Assembly: GCF_046773475.1 (NCBI RefSeq)
Contig: NZ_CP177239.1
Coordinates: 3,162,001 to 3,226,000 of the forward strand
Reading direction: 5' to 3'
Length of the DNA stretch: 64,000 nucleotides
DNA from: Nitratireductor aquimarinus
GTDB taxonomy: Bacteria; Pseudomonadota; Alphaproteobacteria; Rhizobiales; Rhizobiaceae
A program made the translations under genes and the position numbers. Every line of letters begins with the position of its first letter. Position 1 is the stretch's first letter. Positions 34,715-43,973 of the stretch are shown here, piece after piece. The notes under the pieces are model-generated. The model did no database searches and was not told the origin of the DNA. It saw only the letters and a list, made by a program, of their open reading frames with translations.

Positions 34715-35305
34715 CGGCCTGCGGGGAGAAGGTGCCGGCAGGGGGCTGAGGGGTGTGCGCCGGCGCTCAAACCCGGCAGTGAGACGTTGCAGAAGCGCGG
34801 CGGTTGCGAGGGTCGAGCCAAGCGCCCCCGTCCTTCGACAGGCTCAGGATGAGGACTACCGGGTTTGCGGTGTGGTTCATTCCGAACCGTTGTTTGCGGG
34901 CGTCATCTACTCAACAGCCCTCATCCTGAGCTTGTCGAAGGACGGGGGTGCTTGGCACCGAACAACAGCAACGCTTCCTTCTCCCCGCATGCGGGGAGAA
35001 GGTGCCGGCAGGCGGGTGAGGGGCGTGCGCCGGCGCTCAAACCCGGCAGTGAGACGTTGCAGAAGCGCGGCGGTTGCGAGGGTTGGGCCAAGCGCCCCGT
35101 CCTTCGACAAGCTCAGGATGAGGACTACTGGGCTTGCGGTGTGGTTCATTCCGAACGGTTATTTACGGGCGTCATCTACTCAACAGCCCTCATCCTGAGC
35201 TTGTCGAAGGGCGAGGGCGCTTGGCACCGAACAACAGCAACGCTTCCTTCTCCCCGCGTGCGGGGAGAAGGTGCCGGCAGGCGGATGAGGGGCGTGCGCC
35301 GGCTT
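34715..35305. repeat. Right repeat array, two 270-bp tandem units plus partial ends
   Basis: A tandem duplication of about 270 bp: GTGCGCCGGC occurs at 34755, 35025 and 35294. Each unit contains CAAACCCGGCAGTGAGACGT, AGAAGCGCGGCGG, CTTCGACAGGCTCAGGATGA (or AAGCTC), GGTTCATTCCGAAC, the inverse GCTTGTCGAAGG and a CTCCCCGCATGCGGGGAG hairpin. Short frames across it encode only repeat sequence. The units match the left array (29091-29636) in inverted orientation. Confidence 0.88.
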
Positions 35306-35587
35306 CAGTCGGCCCTCTGTCTGCATTGAAGCTTCTTCTTCTTTGAGCCCGTGCGCTTGCCCCTCATCCTCACCTTCTCCCCGTGCACAGGGAGAAGGGG
35401 GCATATGCGCCGCGCGCAGTTACACAGCCTCGCGCTGCTTTAGCCGCATGTTTCGTGGACAGGTCCGTTGAGAAAGCCAGCCGACTGCCAGGCAGGTCGC
35501 CCTTCACATCGCCGACAAACAAACCTCCTGCTCCCCAACCCGTCACCCCTTGACCTCACGCATCAGCCATGACAAAAGCCAATCCAT

Positions 35588-35609
35588 AATATCGATAAAT
35601 CCGGATATT
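35588..35609. promoter_or_regulatory. Probable ArsR operator
   Basis: Inverted repeat AATATC-N10-GATATT in AT-rich DNA, ending 6 bp before the arsR start. ArsR/SmtB repressors bind such imperfect 12-2-12-like or ATxx palindromes over their own promoters, so this likely controls the ars operon by derepression with arsenite. Confidence 0.6.
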
Positions 35610-35615
35610 TGGATA

Positions 35616-35948
35616 ATGCAAAAGTCAGAGGCCATCGACGCACTTGCTGCTCTTGGGCAGGAAACCCGTCTCGACGTGTTTCGTCTGCTTGTTCGGACCG
35701 GGCCTGAAGGTCTGCCGGCGGGCGAGGTCGCAGCGCGGCTGGGCGTGGTGCAGAACACCGCTTCCACCCATCTCAAGGTTTTGGCTCAGTCCGGCATGAT
35801 CCGCGCGGAGCGGGAAGGGCGGGTCATTCGCTACAAGGCGGACATGACCGGCTTCCGCGATCTCCTGTCCTTCCTCATGGAAGACTGCTGCAACGGAAAT
35901 CCGGATCTCTGCCGCCCTGCCATCGAGGCGGCGACCTGCCATTGCTAG
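35616..35948 (+). CDS. arsR: ArsR-family arsenite-responsive repressor
   Basis: A 110-residue winged-helix repressor (EVAARLGVVQNTASTHLKVL is the recognition helix region, and REGRVIRYKAD the wing). It lacks the classic ELCVCDL metal site in the DNA-binding helix. Instead it has C91-C92 and C99 near the end, plus C108 and C110 at the tail. A C-terminal Cys-Cys-Xn-Cys arsenite site is known from the Acidithiobacillus ferrooxidans ArsR type. The ATG at 35616 follows the putative operator closely; the frame is open to 35550. Confidence 0.9.
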   Translation: MQKSEAIDALAALGQETRLDVFRLLVRTGPEGLPAGEVAARLGVVQNTASTHLKVLAQSGMIRAEREGRVIRYKADMTGFRDLLSFLMEDCCNGNPDLCRPAIEAATCHC

Positions 35949-35959
35949 GAGGCAAGACC

Positions 35960-36469
35960 ATGCGTGATCAGCCCTTCAACGTGCTTTTCCTGTGCACCGG
36001 GAACTCGGCCCGCTCGATCCTCGCCGAGGCAATCCTGAACCGGGTTGGCGCAGGCCGCTTCAAGGCCTACTCGGCAGGCTCGCAGCCCAGGGGTGCGGTG
36101 CACCCCTATGCGCTGGAACTGCTGGAACACATGAACCATGACGTTTCCTTCGCGCGCTCGAAGGACTGGGACGAGTTCGCAACGCCCGATGCGCCGAAGC
36201 TGGATTTCGTCTTCACCCTGTGCGATAGCGCCGCCGAGGAGGCCTGTCCGGTCTGGCCGGGCCAGCCGATGACAGCGCACTGGGGCCTGCCGGATCCGGC
36301 GGCAGCCACCGGCACCGAGGCCGAGAAGCATCTCGCCTTTGCCGATGCCTATCGCATGCTCAACAACCGCATTTCCATTTTCACGGCGCTGCCGCTCGCC
36401 TCGCTCGACCGGCTTTCCCTGCAGCGCCGTCTTGATGATATCGGCCGCACCCCGGCGCATTCCCAATAG
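35960..36469 (+). CDS. arsC: Arsenate reductase, low-molecular-weight phosphatase type (ArsC)
   Basis: A 169-residue cytoplasmic enzyme reducing arsenate to arsenite. The phosphatase loop C12-T-G-N-S-A-R18 holds the nucleophilic cysteine. Later motifs include KDWDEFATPDAPKLDFVFTL and DSAAEEACPVWPGQP, whose cysteine may take part in the redox relay. The strong AGGAGG at 35947 decides the ATG at 35960. It lies 11 bp after arsR and 12 bp before the ACR3 gene. Confidence 0.93.
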   Translation: MRDQPFNVLFLCTGNSARSILAEAILNRVGAGRFKAYSAGSQPRGAVHPYALELLEHMNHDVSFARSKDWDEFATPDAPKLDFVFTLCDSAAEEACPVWPGQPMTAHWGLPDPAAATGTEAEKHLAFADAYRMLNNRISIFTALPLASLDRLSLQRRLDDIGRTPAHSQ

Positions 36470-36481
36470 GATCCACGAACC

Positions 36482-37561
36482 ATGACTGACCAAACCCTGG
36501 ACCGCGCGGGCAAACCGGCTGGCGGGATCGGTTTCTTCGAAAAATATCTTTCCGTCTGGGTGGCGCTCTGCATCATTGCCGGCATCGCGCTCGGCAATCT
36601 GATGCCCGGCCTGTTCGGCTTTCTTGCCGGGCTTGAATACGCCTCGGTCAATCTGGTCGTTGCCGTGCTTATCTGGGCCATGGTCTTCCCGATGATGGTC
36701 AATGTCGACTTTGCGAGCCTCAGCCACATTGGCGACCGGCCGAAGGGCCTCGTTCTGACGCTCTTCGTCAACTGGCTCGTCAAGCCCTTCACCATGGCCG
36801 CGCTCGGCGTCCTGTTCTTTGAATATGTCTTTGCCCCGTGGATCGAGCCCGCCGATGCGCAGCAATACATTGCCGGCCTGATCCTTCTGGGCGCAGCGCC
36901 CTGCACGGCCATGGTCTTCGTGTGGAGCCAGCTCACCCGCGGCGACGCCACCTACACGCTGGTGCAGGTGTCGCTCAACGATGTGGTGATGATCTTCGCC
37001 TTCGCGCCCATCGTCGCCCTGTTGCTCGGCGTGACGGACATCGTCGTGCCCTGGGAGACGCTGCTTCTGGCCACAGGCCTCTATGTGGTCATTCCACTGG
37101 TCGCCGGCGCCCTGACGCGCAAATGGCTGACCGGCCGCGCCTCTGGCGCTGAGGCTGAAAAGGCGGTCTCAAGCTTCACCGCGTCGCTGAAACCCGTTTC
37201 CGTGATCGGCCTTCTGGTCACCGTGGTTCTGCTGTTCGGCTTTCAGGGCCATGTCATCGTTGAACGGCCCATTCTGATCGTTCTGATCGCGGTGCCGCTT
37301 CTGATCCAGTCCTATGGCATCTTCTTCCTGACCTATTTCGCGGCCCGCATCTGGAAAGTGCCGTTCAATGTCGCCGCGCCCTGCGCCCTCATCGGCACGT
37401 CGAACTTCTTCGAACTTGCGGTGGCTGTGGCCATCAGCCTGTTCGGCTTGAATTCCGGCGCCGCACTTGCCACGGTGGTGGGCGTGCTGGTCGAGGTTCC
37501 GGTGATGCTGTCGCTGGTCGCCTTTGCCAACCGCACCCAGGACTGGTTCCCCAAAAGCTGA
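36482..37561 (+). CDS. Arsenite efflux transporter, ACR3 family
   Basis: A 359-residue, ten-segment inner membrane permease that exports arsenite. N-terminal LSVWVALCIIAGIALGNLMP and the segment GAAPCTAMVFVWSQLTRGD, with the essential cysteine of ACR3 transporters, are present, as is CALIGTSNFFELAVAVAISL. It is the efflux step of the ars operon and receives arsenite from the two reductases. Confidence 0.94.
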   Translation: MTDQTLDRAGKPAGGIGFFEKYLSVWVALCIIAGIALGNLMPGLFGFLAGLEYASVNLVVAVLIWAMVFPMMVNVDFASLSHIGDRPKGLVLTLFVNWLVKPFTMAALGVLFFEYVFAPWIEPADAQQYIAGLILLGAAPCTAMVFVWSQLTRGDATYTLVQVSLNDVVMIFAFAPIVALLLGVTDIVVPWETLLLATGLYVVIPLVAGALTRKWLTGRASGAEAEKAVSSFTASLKPVSVIGLLVTVVLLFGFQGHVIVERPILIVLIAVPLLIQSYGIFFLTYFAARIWKVPFNVAAPCALIGTSNFFELAVAVAISLFGLNSGAALATVVGVLVEVPVMLSLVAFANRTQDWFPKS

Positions 37562-37595
37562 GTGAGAAAACCCCCGAGAGCGGAGCGAGAAAACA

Positions 37596-37994
37596 ATGAC
37601 CGCAACCATCTATCACAACCCCAAATGCGGCACCTCGCGCAACGTGCTGGCCATGCTTCGCGAAGCCGGTGAAGAGCCGGTGGTGATCGAATATCTCAAG
37701 ACGCCGCCCGGCCGTGAAAAGCTGGTGTCCCTGATCGCCGCCATGGGCGTTTCGCCGCGCGCGATCCTGCGCCAGAAGGGCACGCCCTATGACGAGCTTG
37801 GCCTTGGCGAAGACAAGTGGAGCGATGACGAACTGATCGATTTCATGGTCGAACACCCGATCCTGATGAACCGTCCCATCGTTGAAACCCCGCTTGGGAC
37901 GAAGCTCTGCCGCCCGTCTGAAACCGTGCTGGAACTCCTGCCGGAAGACGCGGTGAAATCCTTCACCAAGGAAGACGGCGAGGTGGTGAAGTAG
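37596..37994 (+). CDS. arsC: Arsenate reductase, glutaredoxin-dependent type (ArsC)
   Basis: A 132-residue thioredoxin-fold reductase of the ArsC/Spx group. The catalytic cysteine is C11 in YHNPKCGTSRNVL; the arginines that fix arsenate lie in MNRPIVETPLGTKLCRPSE. It is unrelated to the phosphatase-type ArsC two genes upstream. It completes the operon, 34 bp after the ACR3 gene. Confidence 0.93.
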   Translation: MTATIYHNPKCGTSRNVLAMLREAGEEPVVIEYLKTPPGREKLVSLIAAMGVSPRAILRQKGTPYDELGLGEDKWSDDELIDFMVEHPILMNRPIVETPLGTKLCRPSETVLELLPEDAVKSFTKEDGEVVK

Positions 37995-38162
37995 CGCGGA
38001 AGGTCCGGTAACCGCGCGAAATCCTCCCTTCACCGCTGTACATTTGTCTTCGACGCGCGTAGTACGGCGCAAAAGCGTTGGCAGAATGGCCGCGCTGCGC
38101 GCCCGCCAGGCTATCTGCATCAGATGATCTCTTAGAGCGCGCTCATTTCCGAAAGAAGATGA

Positions 38163-39968
38163 ATGACCGAGTTCGAAGGCATTGTGCCGGCGCTTGGCCG
38201 GGCGTTGGATAAACGCGGCTATACCGAATTGACCCAGGTGCAGAAGGCTGTGCTGGAACTGGAGCCCGCTGGTGCGGATGCGCTCGTTTCCGCACAGACC
38301 GGCTCCGGCAAGACCGTCGCCTTCGGCATCGCGCTGGCGCCCAGCCTGCTCGATGGCGGGGAGCGCTTTGACCGCGCTGCCGCCCCGCTCGGTCTCGCCG
38401 TCGCGCCGACGCGTGAACTGGCGCTTCAGGTCAAGCGCGAGCTGGAATGGCTTTACGCCGAGACCGGCGCCGTCATCGCTTCCTGTGTCGGCGGCATGGA
38501 CATCCGCACCGAGCGCCGCGCGCTTGAGCGCGGTGCGCATATCGTCGTCGGTACGCCGGGTCGCCTGTGCGACCATATCCGCCGCAATGCGCTCGACATG
38601 TCGGATCTGCGCGCCGTCGTGCTGGACGAGGCCGACGAGATGCTCGATCTCGGCTTCCGCGAAGATCTGGAGTTCATTCTCGACGCAGCCCCCGCCGAGC
38701 GTCGCACGCTGATGTTCTCGGCCACGGTTTCGCGCACCATCGCCAATCTGGCGAAGAACTATCAGCGCGATGCGGTGCGCATCACCACCGCCGCCGAGCA
38801 GAAGCAGCATGTCGATATCGATTATCGTGGCTTCCTGGCTGTGCCGCAGGAGCGCGAGAACGCCATCATCAACGTGCTGCGCTATTATGAGGCGCGCAAC
38901 GCACTGGTGTTCTGCAACACGCGCGCCACCGTCAATCATCTGACCGCGCGCTTCAACAATCGCGGCTTCTCGGTCGTCGCCCTGTCGGGTGAGCTGAGCC
39001 AGAGCGAGCGCACCCATGCGCTGCAGGCCATGCGCGACGGACGCGCCCGCGTCTGCGTGGCGACGGATGTTGCCGCCCGTGGCATCGATCTGCCCAATCT
39101 GGAGCTGGTGGTTCACGCCGACCTGCCCACCAACACCGAAACGCTTCTGCACCGCAGTGGCCGCACCGGCCGCGCCGGGCGCAAGGGCGTCAGCGCGCTC
39201 ATCGTTGCCCCCAATGGCCGCCGCCGCGCCGAGCGCCTTCTGCGCGACGCCAAGGTGCGCCTCGAATGGGGCAGCCCGCCCTCCGCTGAAGAGGTTCTGC
39301 GCCGCGACGACGAACGTCTCATGGCCGATCCGAACCTTGATGAGCCGATCCAGGAAAACGAGACCGAGTTCGTCGAGGCGCTGCTCGCCAAACATGGCGC
39401 GGAGCAGGTGGCGGCGGCTTTCGTGCGCCTTCATCGCGGCAAGCTTTCCGCGCCTGAAGATGTAACGGAAGTCACGATCTTCGATTCCGGCAGCGCGCGT
39501 GAAGAGCGCAAGCCGCGCCGTGAGGACTTCGACCAGAGCACCTGGTTCTCGCTGTCCGTCGGACGCAAGCAGAATGCCGAGCCGCGCTGGCTCATCCCGC
39601 TTCTGTGCCGTGCCGGCGAACTCACCAAGAGTGAGATCGGCGCGATCAAGATGCAGCAGGACGAGACCTATGTGGAACTCGACGCTGCCTGCGTGCAGCG
39701 TTTCCTGTCGACCATCGGTCCGGACGCTCTGCTGGAGCGCAGCATCCGCGTGGTGCAGCTCGATGGCGTTCCCGAGTTTGCGCCGCGCAACGGGCCAAAG
39801 CCCTTCGGCGCAAAACGCAGGCCGGCCGGCAAGCCGCATCGCAAGGGCGGTGGCGGCGAGTGGCGCGACGACGCCAAGCCATGGGCCAAGAAGGACGGCA
39901 AACCCGGCAAGCCGAAATTCGGCAAGCCCGCCGGCGGCAAGAAGAAGCCGCGCAAGAAGCCTGACTGA
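38163..39968 (+). CDS. DEAD-box RNA helicase with DbpA-type RNA-binding domain
   Basis: A 601-residue ATP-dependent RNA helicase. The Q motif is YTELTQVQKAV, motif I is AQTGSGKT at 44-51, then VVLDEADEML (DEAD), SATVSRT and HRSGRTGRAG (motif VI). Residues of about 475-550 resemble the DbpA RNA-recognition domain (SVGRKQNAEPRWLIPLLCRA). The last 55 residues are a Lys/Gly-rich basic tail. DbpA proteins act on 23S rRNA in ribosome assembly; the broader DeaD role in cold adaptation is also possible. Confidence 0.9.
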   Translation: MTEFEGIVPALGRALDKRGYTELTQVQKAVLELEPAGADALVSAQTGSGKTVAFGIALAPSLLDGGERFDRAAAPLGLAVAPTRELALQVKRELEWLYAETGAVIASCVGGMDIRTERRALERGAHIVVGTPGRLCDHIRRNALDMSDLRAVVLDEADEMLDLGFREDLEFILDAAPAERRTLMFSATVSRTIANLAKNYQRDAVRITTAAEQKQHVDIDYRGFLAVPQERENAIINVLRYYEARNALVFCNTRATVNHLTARFNNRGFSVVALSGELSQSERTHALQAMRDGRARVCVATDVAARGIDLPNLELVVHADLPTNTETLLHRSGRTGRAGRKGVSALIVAPNGRRRAERLLRDAKVRLEWGSPPSAEEVLRRDDERLMADPNLDEPIQENETEFVEALLAKHGAEQVAAAFVRLHRGKLSAPEDVTEVTIFDSGSAREERKPRREDFDQSTWFSLSVGRKQNAEPRWLIPLLCRAGELTKSEIGAIKMQQDETYVELDAACVQRFLSTIGPDALLERSIRVVQLDGVPEFAPRNGPKPFGAKRRPAGKPHRKGGGGEWRDDAKPWAKKDGKPGKPKFGKPAGGKKKPRKKPD

Positions 39969-40167
39969 CGAGGCCTTCCTTCAGAGAATCAAGAATGTTG
40001 CGCCGCGGAAAGAAATCGGGTTAAACACCGCGCATCCGCTCTGGACCCGGTGAAATTCCGGGTGGCTCTGCCGGCCGCTGATCCGCCGGCGCAACCTTGA
40101 TAGTTCCTGTCTTGCCCAGCCGCAGAACACTGACGGTGGCTGGGAAGTCATGTTTTCTGAAGGTTCA

Positions 40168-41652
40168 ATGTTCTCTCTTTCCCATTACCGCGAAGAGTGG
40201 TTCGGCAATGTCCGGGCCGATCTCCTTTCCGGGCTGGTCGTCGCTCTGGCGCTCATTCCCGAAGCCATCGCTTTCTCCATCATTGCCGGCGTCGATCCCA
40301 AGGTCGGGCTCTACGCCTCCTTCTCCATCGCCGTCATCACCGCCATTGCCGGTGGCCGCCCGGGCATGATCTCGGCCGCCACGGCTGCAACCGCCGTGCT
40401 CATGGTCACGCTGGTCAGGGATCATGGCCTGCAATATCTGCTTGCCGCCACAGTTCTGGCCGGCCTTTTGCAGATCGGTGCGGGCCTGCTCAAGCTCGGT
40501 TATCTGATGCGCTTCGTGTCGCGTTCGGTCATGACCGGCTTCGTCAACGCGCTGGCCATTCTCATCTTCATGGCGCAGCTGCCCGAGCTGATCGGCGTGC
40601 CGAACCTCACCTATGTGATGGTCGCAGCCGGTCTTGCCATCATCTATCTGTTCCCGCGCATCACCAAGGCCGTGCCGTCGCCGCTCATCTGCATCATCGT
40701 GCTGACGGCGCTTTCCATCGGCTTCGGTCTCGACGTGCGCACGGTTGGCGACATGGGCGAACTGCCCTCCACGCTGCCGGTCTTCCTGCTGCCGGACATC
40801 CCGCTCAATCTGGAAACGCTGCAGATCATCCTGCCCTATTCGGCTGCCGTGGCTGCCGTGGGCCTGCTGGAATCGCTGATGACCGCCTCGCTGGTGGATG
40901 AACTCACCGACACGCCAAGCGACAAGAACCAGGAGTGCATCGGTCAGGGCCTTGCCAACACGGCGACCGGCTTCATCGGCGGCATGGCTGGCTGCGCCAT
41001 GATCGGCCAGTCCATGATCAATGTGAAATCCGGCGGTCGCGGGCGTCTTTCCTGCTTTGCGGCCGGCGTGCTTCTCCTGTTCATGATCGTGATCCTGGGC
41101 GACTGGGTGCGCCAGATCCCCATGCCGGCGCTCGTCGCCATCATGATCATGGTGTCCATCGGCACGTTCTCCTGGTCGTCGATCAAGAATTTGCGCGAGC
41201 ATCCGCTGTCGTCTTCCGTGGTCATGGTCGCCACCGTCGTCTGCGTGGTCTTCACGCACAATCTGGCGATCGGCGTTCTGGTCGGCGTCCTGCTCTCCGG
41301 CATCTTCTTTGCCGCCAAGATCGCGCAGATATTCCGTGTCACCTCCACCCTGTCGGAAGACGGACGTCAGCGCACCTATCGGGTTGAGGGCCAGCTCTTC
41401 TTCGCTTCGGTGGAAGACTTCAACGCCGCCTTCGATTTCAAGGAAGCGCTGGACAAGGTCGTCATCGATGTCTCTCACGCGCACATCTGGGACATTTCCA
41501 GTGTTGGCGCGCTCGACATGATCGTGCTCAAATTCCGCCGTGACGGCGCAGAGGTCGAACTTGTCGGCATGAACCGGGCGAGCGAGACCATCGTTGACAA
41601 GCTCGGTATCCACGACAAGCCGGGTGCGCTTGAAAAACTGATGGGGCATTAG
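40168..41652 (+). CDS. SulP-family anion transporter with STAS domain
   Basis: An inner membrane transporter of about 494 residues. The N-terminal FRAD-like segment LLSGLVVALALIPEAIAFSI and the long membrane domain match sulfate/bicarbonate SulP carriers. The C-terminal STAS domain (from about YRVEGQLFFASVEDFNAAFD) ends near the gene's end. Anion specificity unknown. The start is either ATG 40150 or ATG 40168; I chose the latter because GAAGG precedes it at proper spacing. It is 9 bp before the universal stress protein gene, probably an operon. Confidence 0.87.
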   Translation: MFSLSHYREEWFGNVRADLLSGLVVALALIPEAIAFSIIAGVDPKVGLYASFSIAVITAIAGGRPGMISAATAATAVLMVTLVRDHGLQYLLAATVLAGLLQIGAGLLKLGYLMRFVSRSVMTGFVNALAILIFMAQLPELIGVPNLTYVMVAAGLAIIYLFPRITKAVPSPLICIIVLTALSIGFGLDVRTVGDMGELPSTLPVFLLPDIPLNLETLQIILPYSAAVAAVGLLESLMTASLVDELTDTPSDKNQECIGQGLANTATGFIGGMAGCAMIGQSMINVKSGGRGRLSCFAAGVLLLFMIVILGDWVRQIPMPALVAIMIMVSIGTFSWSSIKNLREHPLSSSVVMVATVVCVVFTHNLAIGVLVGVLLSGIFFAAKIAQIFRVTSTLSEDGRQRTYRVEGQLFFASVEDFNAAFDFKEALDKVVIDVSHAHIWDISSVGALDMIVLKFRRDGAEVELVGMNRASETIVDKLGIHDKPGALEKLMGH

Positions 41653-41661
41653 GAGGTAGAG

Positions 41662-42516
41662 ATGTCAAAGATCACTGCATTCATCGACGGCTCCATCTAT
41701 TCGCAGAGCGTGTGCGAACATGCGGCGTGGATCGCCGGACGGCTCGATGCCTCCGTGGAGCTTCTTCACCTGCTGGGCCGGCACGAAACCGGCAGCGCGC
41801 CGTCCGATCTGTCGGGCAACATCGCGCTCGGCGCGCGTTCTTCGCTGCTCAAGGAACTCTCAGAGCTTGATGAGCAGCGCGCGCGTCTCGCCATGAAGCG
41901 TGGCCGCGCCATCCTCGAAGATGGTGAGGCCGCCGTGCGCGCCGCAGGCGTCGAGGCTGTATCGGGTCGTCTGCGCCATGGCGATGTGGTCGACACGGTC
42001 GCCGAGGTTGAGGCCGATTCCGACCTTCTGGTCATCGGCAAGCGCGGTGAGGCGGCGGATTTCGCCAAGCTGCATCTGGGCTCAAATCTCGAGCGTGTCG
42101 TTCGCGCAAGTCACAAGCCGGTCTTCGTCGCGGCCCGCGCCTTCAAGCCCATCGAAAAGGTGCTCGTCGCCTATGATGGCGGTGCGAGCAGCATCAAGGC
42201 GGTCGACGCCATTTCCCGCTCGCCGCTGTTTGCGGAGCTCACCGTCAAGCTTCTGATGGTCGGAACCGACAACACCGAGGCGCGCAACCGTCTTGCAGAA
42301 GCCGAGGCCGTTCTGCGCGGTGCCGGTGTCGCGGTGCAGAGCGAGGTCGTGGCGGGCCAGCCCGAAACCGTCATCTCCGAGCGCGTCGAGAGCGAGAATT
42401 TCGGCCTTCTGGTGATGGGAGCCTATGGCCATTCGCGCATCCGCAGCCTGATCATCGGCTCGACCACGACCGAGATGCTGCGCTCCTGCAAAATCCCGGT
42501 CATGCTGTTCCGCTAA
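41662..42516 (+). CDS. Tandem universal stress protein (UspA domains)
   Basis: A 284-residue protein with two Usp domains (about 1-140 and 155-284). Both carry nucleotide-binding-like motifs: GKRGEAADFAKLHLGSNLER in the first and GAYGHSRIRSLIIGSTTTE in the second. Cytoplasmic stress-response role, client unknown. It follows the SulP gene at 9 bp; Usp and STAS/SulP gene pairs are common. The stop codon TAA merges into repeat copy 5. Confidence 0.9.
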   Translation: MSKITAFIDGSIYSQSVCEHAAWIAGRLDASVELLHLLGRHETGSAPSDLSGNIALGARSSLLKELSELDEQRARLAMKRGRAILEDGEAAVRAAGVEAVSGRLRHGDVVDTVAEVEADSDLLVIGKRGEAADFAKLHLGSNLERVVRASHKPVFVAARAFKPIEKVLVAYDGGASSIKAVDAISRSPLFAELTVKLLMVGTDNTEARNRLAEAEAVLRGAGVAVQSEVVAGQPETVISERVESENFGLLVMGAYGHSRIRSLIIGSTTTEMLRSCKIPVMLFR

Positions 42517-42563
42517 AGCAAATCCAGGAAAAGCGGGAACCGGTTTCCCGTCCGGAATTGCGT
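42514..42563. repeat. Palindromic intergenic repeat, AACCGGTTTT family, copy 5
   Basis: GCAAATCC...GGAATTGC arms and the GGAAAAGCGGGAACCGGTTT core. The left end overlaps the TAA stop of the universal stress protein gene. Confidence 0.8.
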
Positions 42564-42706
42564 AAGACAGTGAATTAGACCGCTTTGCGTCCATACGGAC
42601 GCACAAATGCACGGATCAACGAGATGACGGGCGCGGCAGCTCTTTCAGCGCCGCGCCCGTCATGTCATGAATGCCAGAACCTCATTCCAAGGAAAGGGCG
42701 CAAGCC

Positions 42707-43873
42707 ATGGCCGAAACCTTCGTCATCGCCCAGGGCGGCGGTCCCACCGCCGTCATCAACCAGACCGTCGTTGGCGCAACGCTGGAAGCCATGAAGCGCT
42801 ATCCCGGCTGTCGTGTGCTCGGTGCGCTGCACGGCGTGCGCGGCATTCGCGATGGACGCTTTGTCACCCTGTCCGATCTCTCCGAGAGCGAACTTCTGCG
42901 CATTGCCGCCACGCCAAGTGCTGCGCTGGGCTCCACCCGCGACAAGCCGAATGCGGCCTATTGCGAAGAGATCATGAAGGGGCTGAAAGCCGTCAGCGCG
43001 GACGCCTTCATCAACATTGGCGGCAATGACACGTCCGGCACTCAGGCCATCCTGCGCGATGCATCGGGCGGCGGCATGACCTTCATGCATGCTCCCAAGA
43101 CCATCGACAATGATCTGATGGAAAACGATCACACGCCGGGCTTCATCTCCGCCGGTGAAATGGTGGCCGGCGCGTTCCTGAGCGTCGATCTGGATTTCCG
43201 CGCCCTGCCGGGTGTCTATGTGGGCATCGTCATGGGCCGCCATGCGGGCTTTCTCACGGCTGCCGCAGCCGCCTGGGCGCTGGATGAGGAGAGCGGTCCG
43301 CATCTCGTCTATGTGCCCGAGCGCGCCTTCGAGCGCGGTCGTTTCATCGAAGACGTCAAGGCCACGGTCGCCCGCCATGGCCGCTGTGTCGTCGCCATGT
43401 CGGAAGGCGTTTCGGACGCCGATGGCCACTCGCTCATCGAAACGCTTGTGCCCGCCGAAATGCAGGAGCGCGATGCGCACGGCAATCTCAAGCTCTCCGG
43501 CAGCGATCTCGGTCAGGCCATTGAGCGCATTCTTGCCGAGGATCTCGCCGGCCAGCGCGCCCGTGTCGACACGTTCGGCTATCTGCCTCGCGGCAACATC
43601 GCCACGATCAGCGAAACCGATGCGCGCGAAGCTTTCGAGGCCGGTGCATTTGCCGTTGGCTCCGTGGAACAGGGCGATGGCTCTGTCGCGCTGCAGTTCG
43701 ATGGCGAAAAGACGGTCTGTCGTCTGGTCGATCTCGACGCCGTCGCCGGCAAGACCCGCCACATGCCCGAGAGCTATCTCAAGCCGGATGAGAACCGTCT
43801 TTCCGACGAAGGCCTCGCCTATCTGCAGCGCCTCCTGCCGCGCCGCTTCGATCCGGCAAAGCCTTTCGTCTGA
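42707..43873 (+). CDS. 6-phosphofructokinase, probably pyrophosphate-dependent
   Basis: A 388-residue PfkA-superfamily kinase converting fructose 6-phosphate to fructose 1,6-bisphosphate. The phosphate-donor region has D108 in GGNDTSGT and K131 in PKTIDND; in ATP-PFKs these two positions are glycines, and Asp plus Lys is the known mark of PPi-dependent enzymes. MGRHAGFL and the GEMV site are also present. I start at ATG 42707 after AAGGAAAGGG; the frame is open to 42671. Bacteria of this group mostly lack ATP-PFK, so this may serve reversible glycolysis. Confidence 0.87.
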   Translation: MAETFVIAQGGGPTAVINQTVVGATLEAMKRYPGCRVLGALHGVRGIRDGRFVTLSDLSESELLRIAATPSAALGSTRDKPNAAYCEEIMKGLKAVSADAFINIGGNDTSGTQAILRDASGGGMTFMHAPKTIDNDLMENDHTPGFISAGEMVAGAFLSVDLDFRALPGVYVGIVMGRHAGFLTAAAAAWALDEESGPHLVYVPERAFERGRFIEDVKATVARHGRCVVAMSEGVSDADGHSLIETLVPAEMQERDAHGNLKLSGSDLGQAIERILAEDLAGQRARVDTFGYLPRGNIATISETDAREAFEAGAFAVGSVEQGDGSVALQFDGEKTVCRLVDLDAVAGKTRHMPESYLKPDENRLSDEGLAYLQRLLPRRFDPAKPFV

Positions 43874-43973
43874 CGAGAAAAGGCAGGCGGCGCATTTCTG
43901 TAGCCGCCTGTCGGTTCGGCAAGGTAGCGAACGTCCTCTGGAGGCACAGACAGAGCTTTCAGGGAGACGAACA

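Larger units (their letters stand above)
34669..35615. other. 947-bp gene-free region after fpr
   Basis: No gene supported. It holds the right repeat array (34715-35305), another CCTTCTCCCC/GGGGAGAAGG-type hairpin near 35366-35400, about 180 bp without recognised features, and the arsR promoter at the right end. Confidence 0.7.

Noticed and set aside
34755..35293. A CRISPR-like array
   Set aside because: The units are about 270 bp, adjacent and nearly identical, with no short repeat and unique spacer pattern; no cas genes.
34865..35346. Short open frames across the right repeat array
   Set aside because: They translate the tandem repeat itself (for example LILSLSK-type runs) and recur in several copies; no sign of a real protein.
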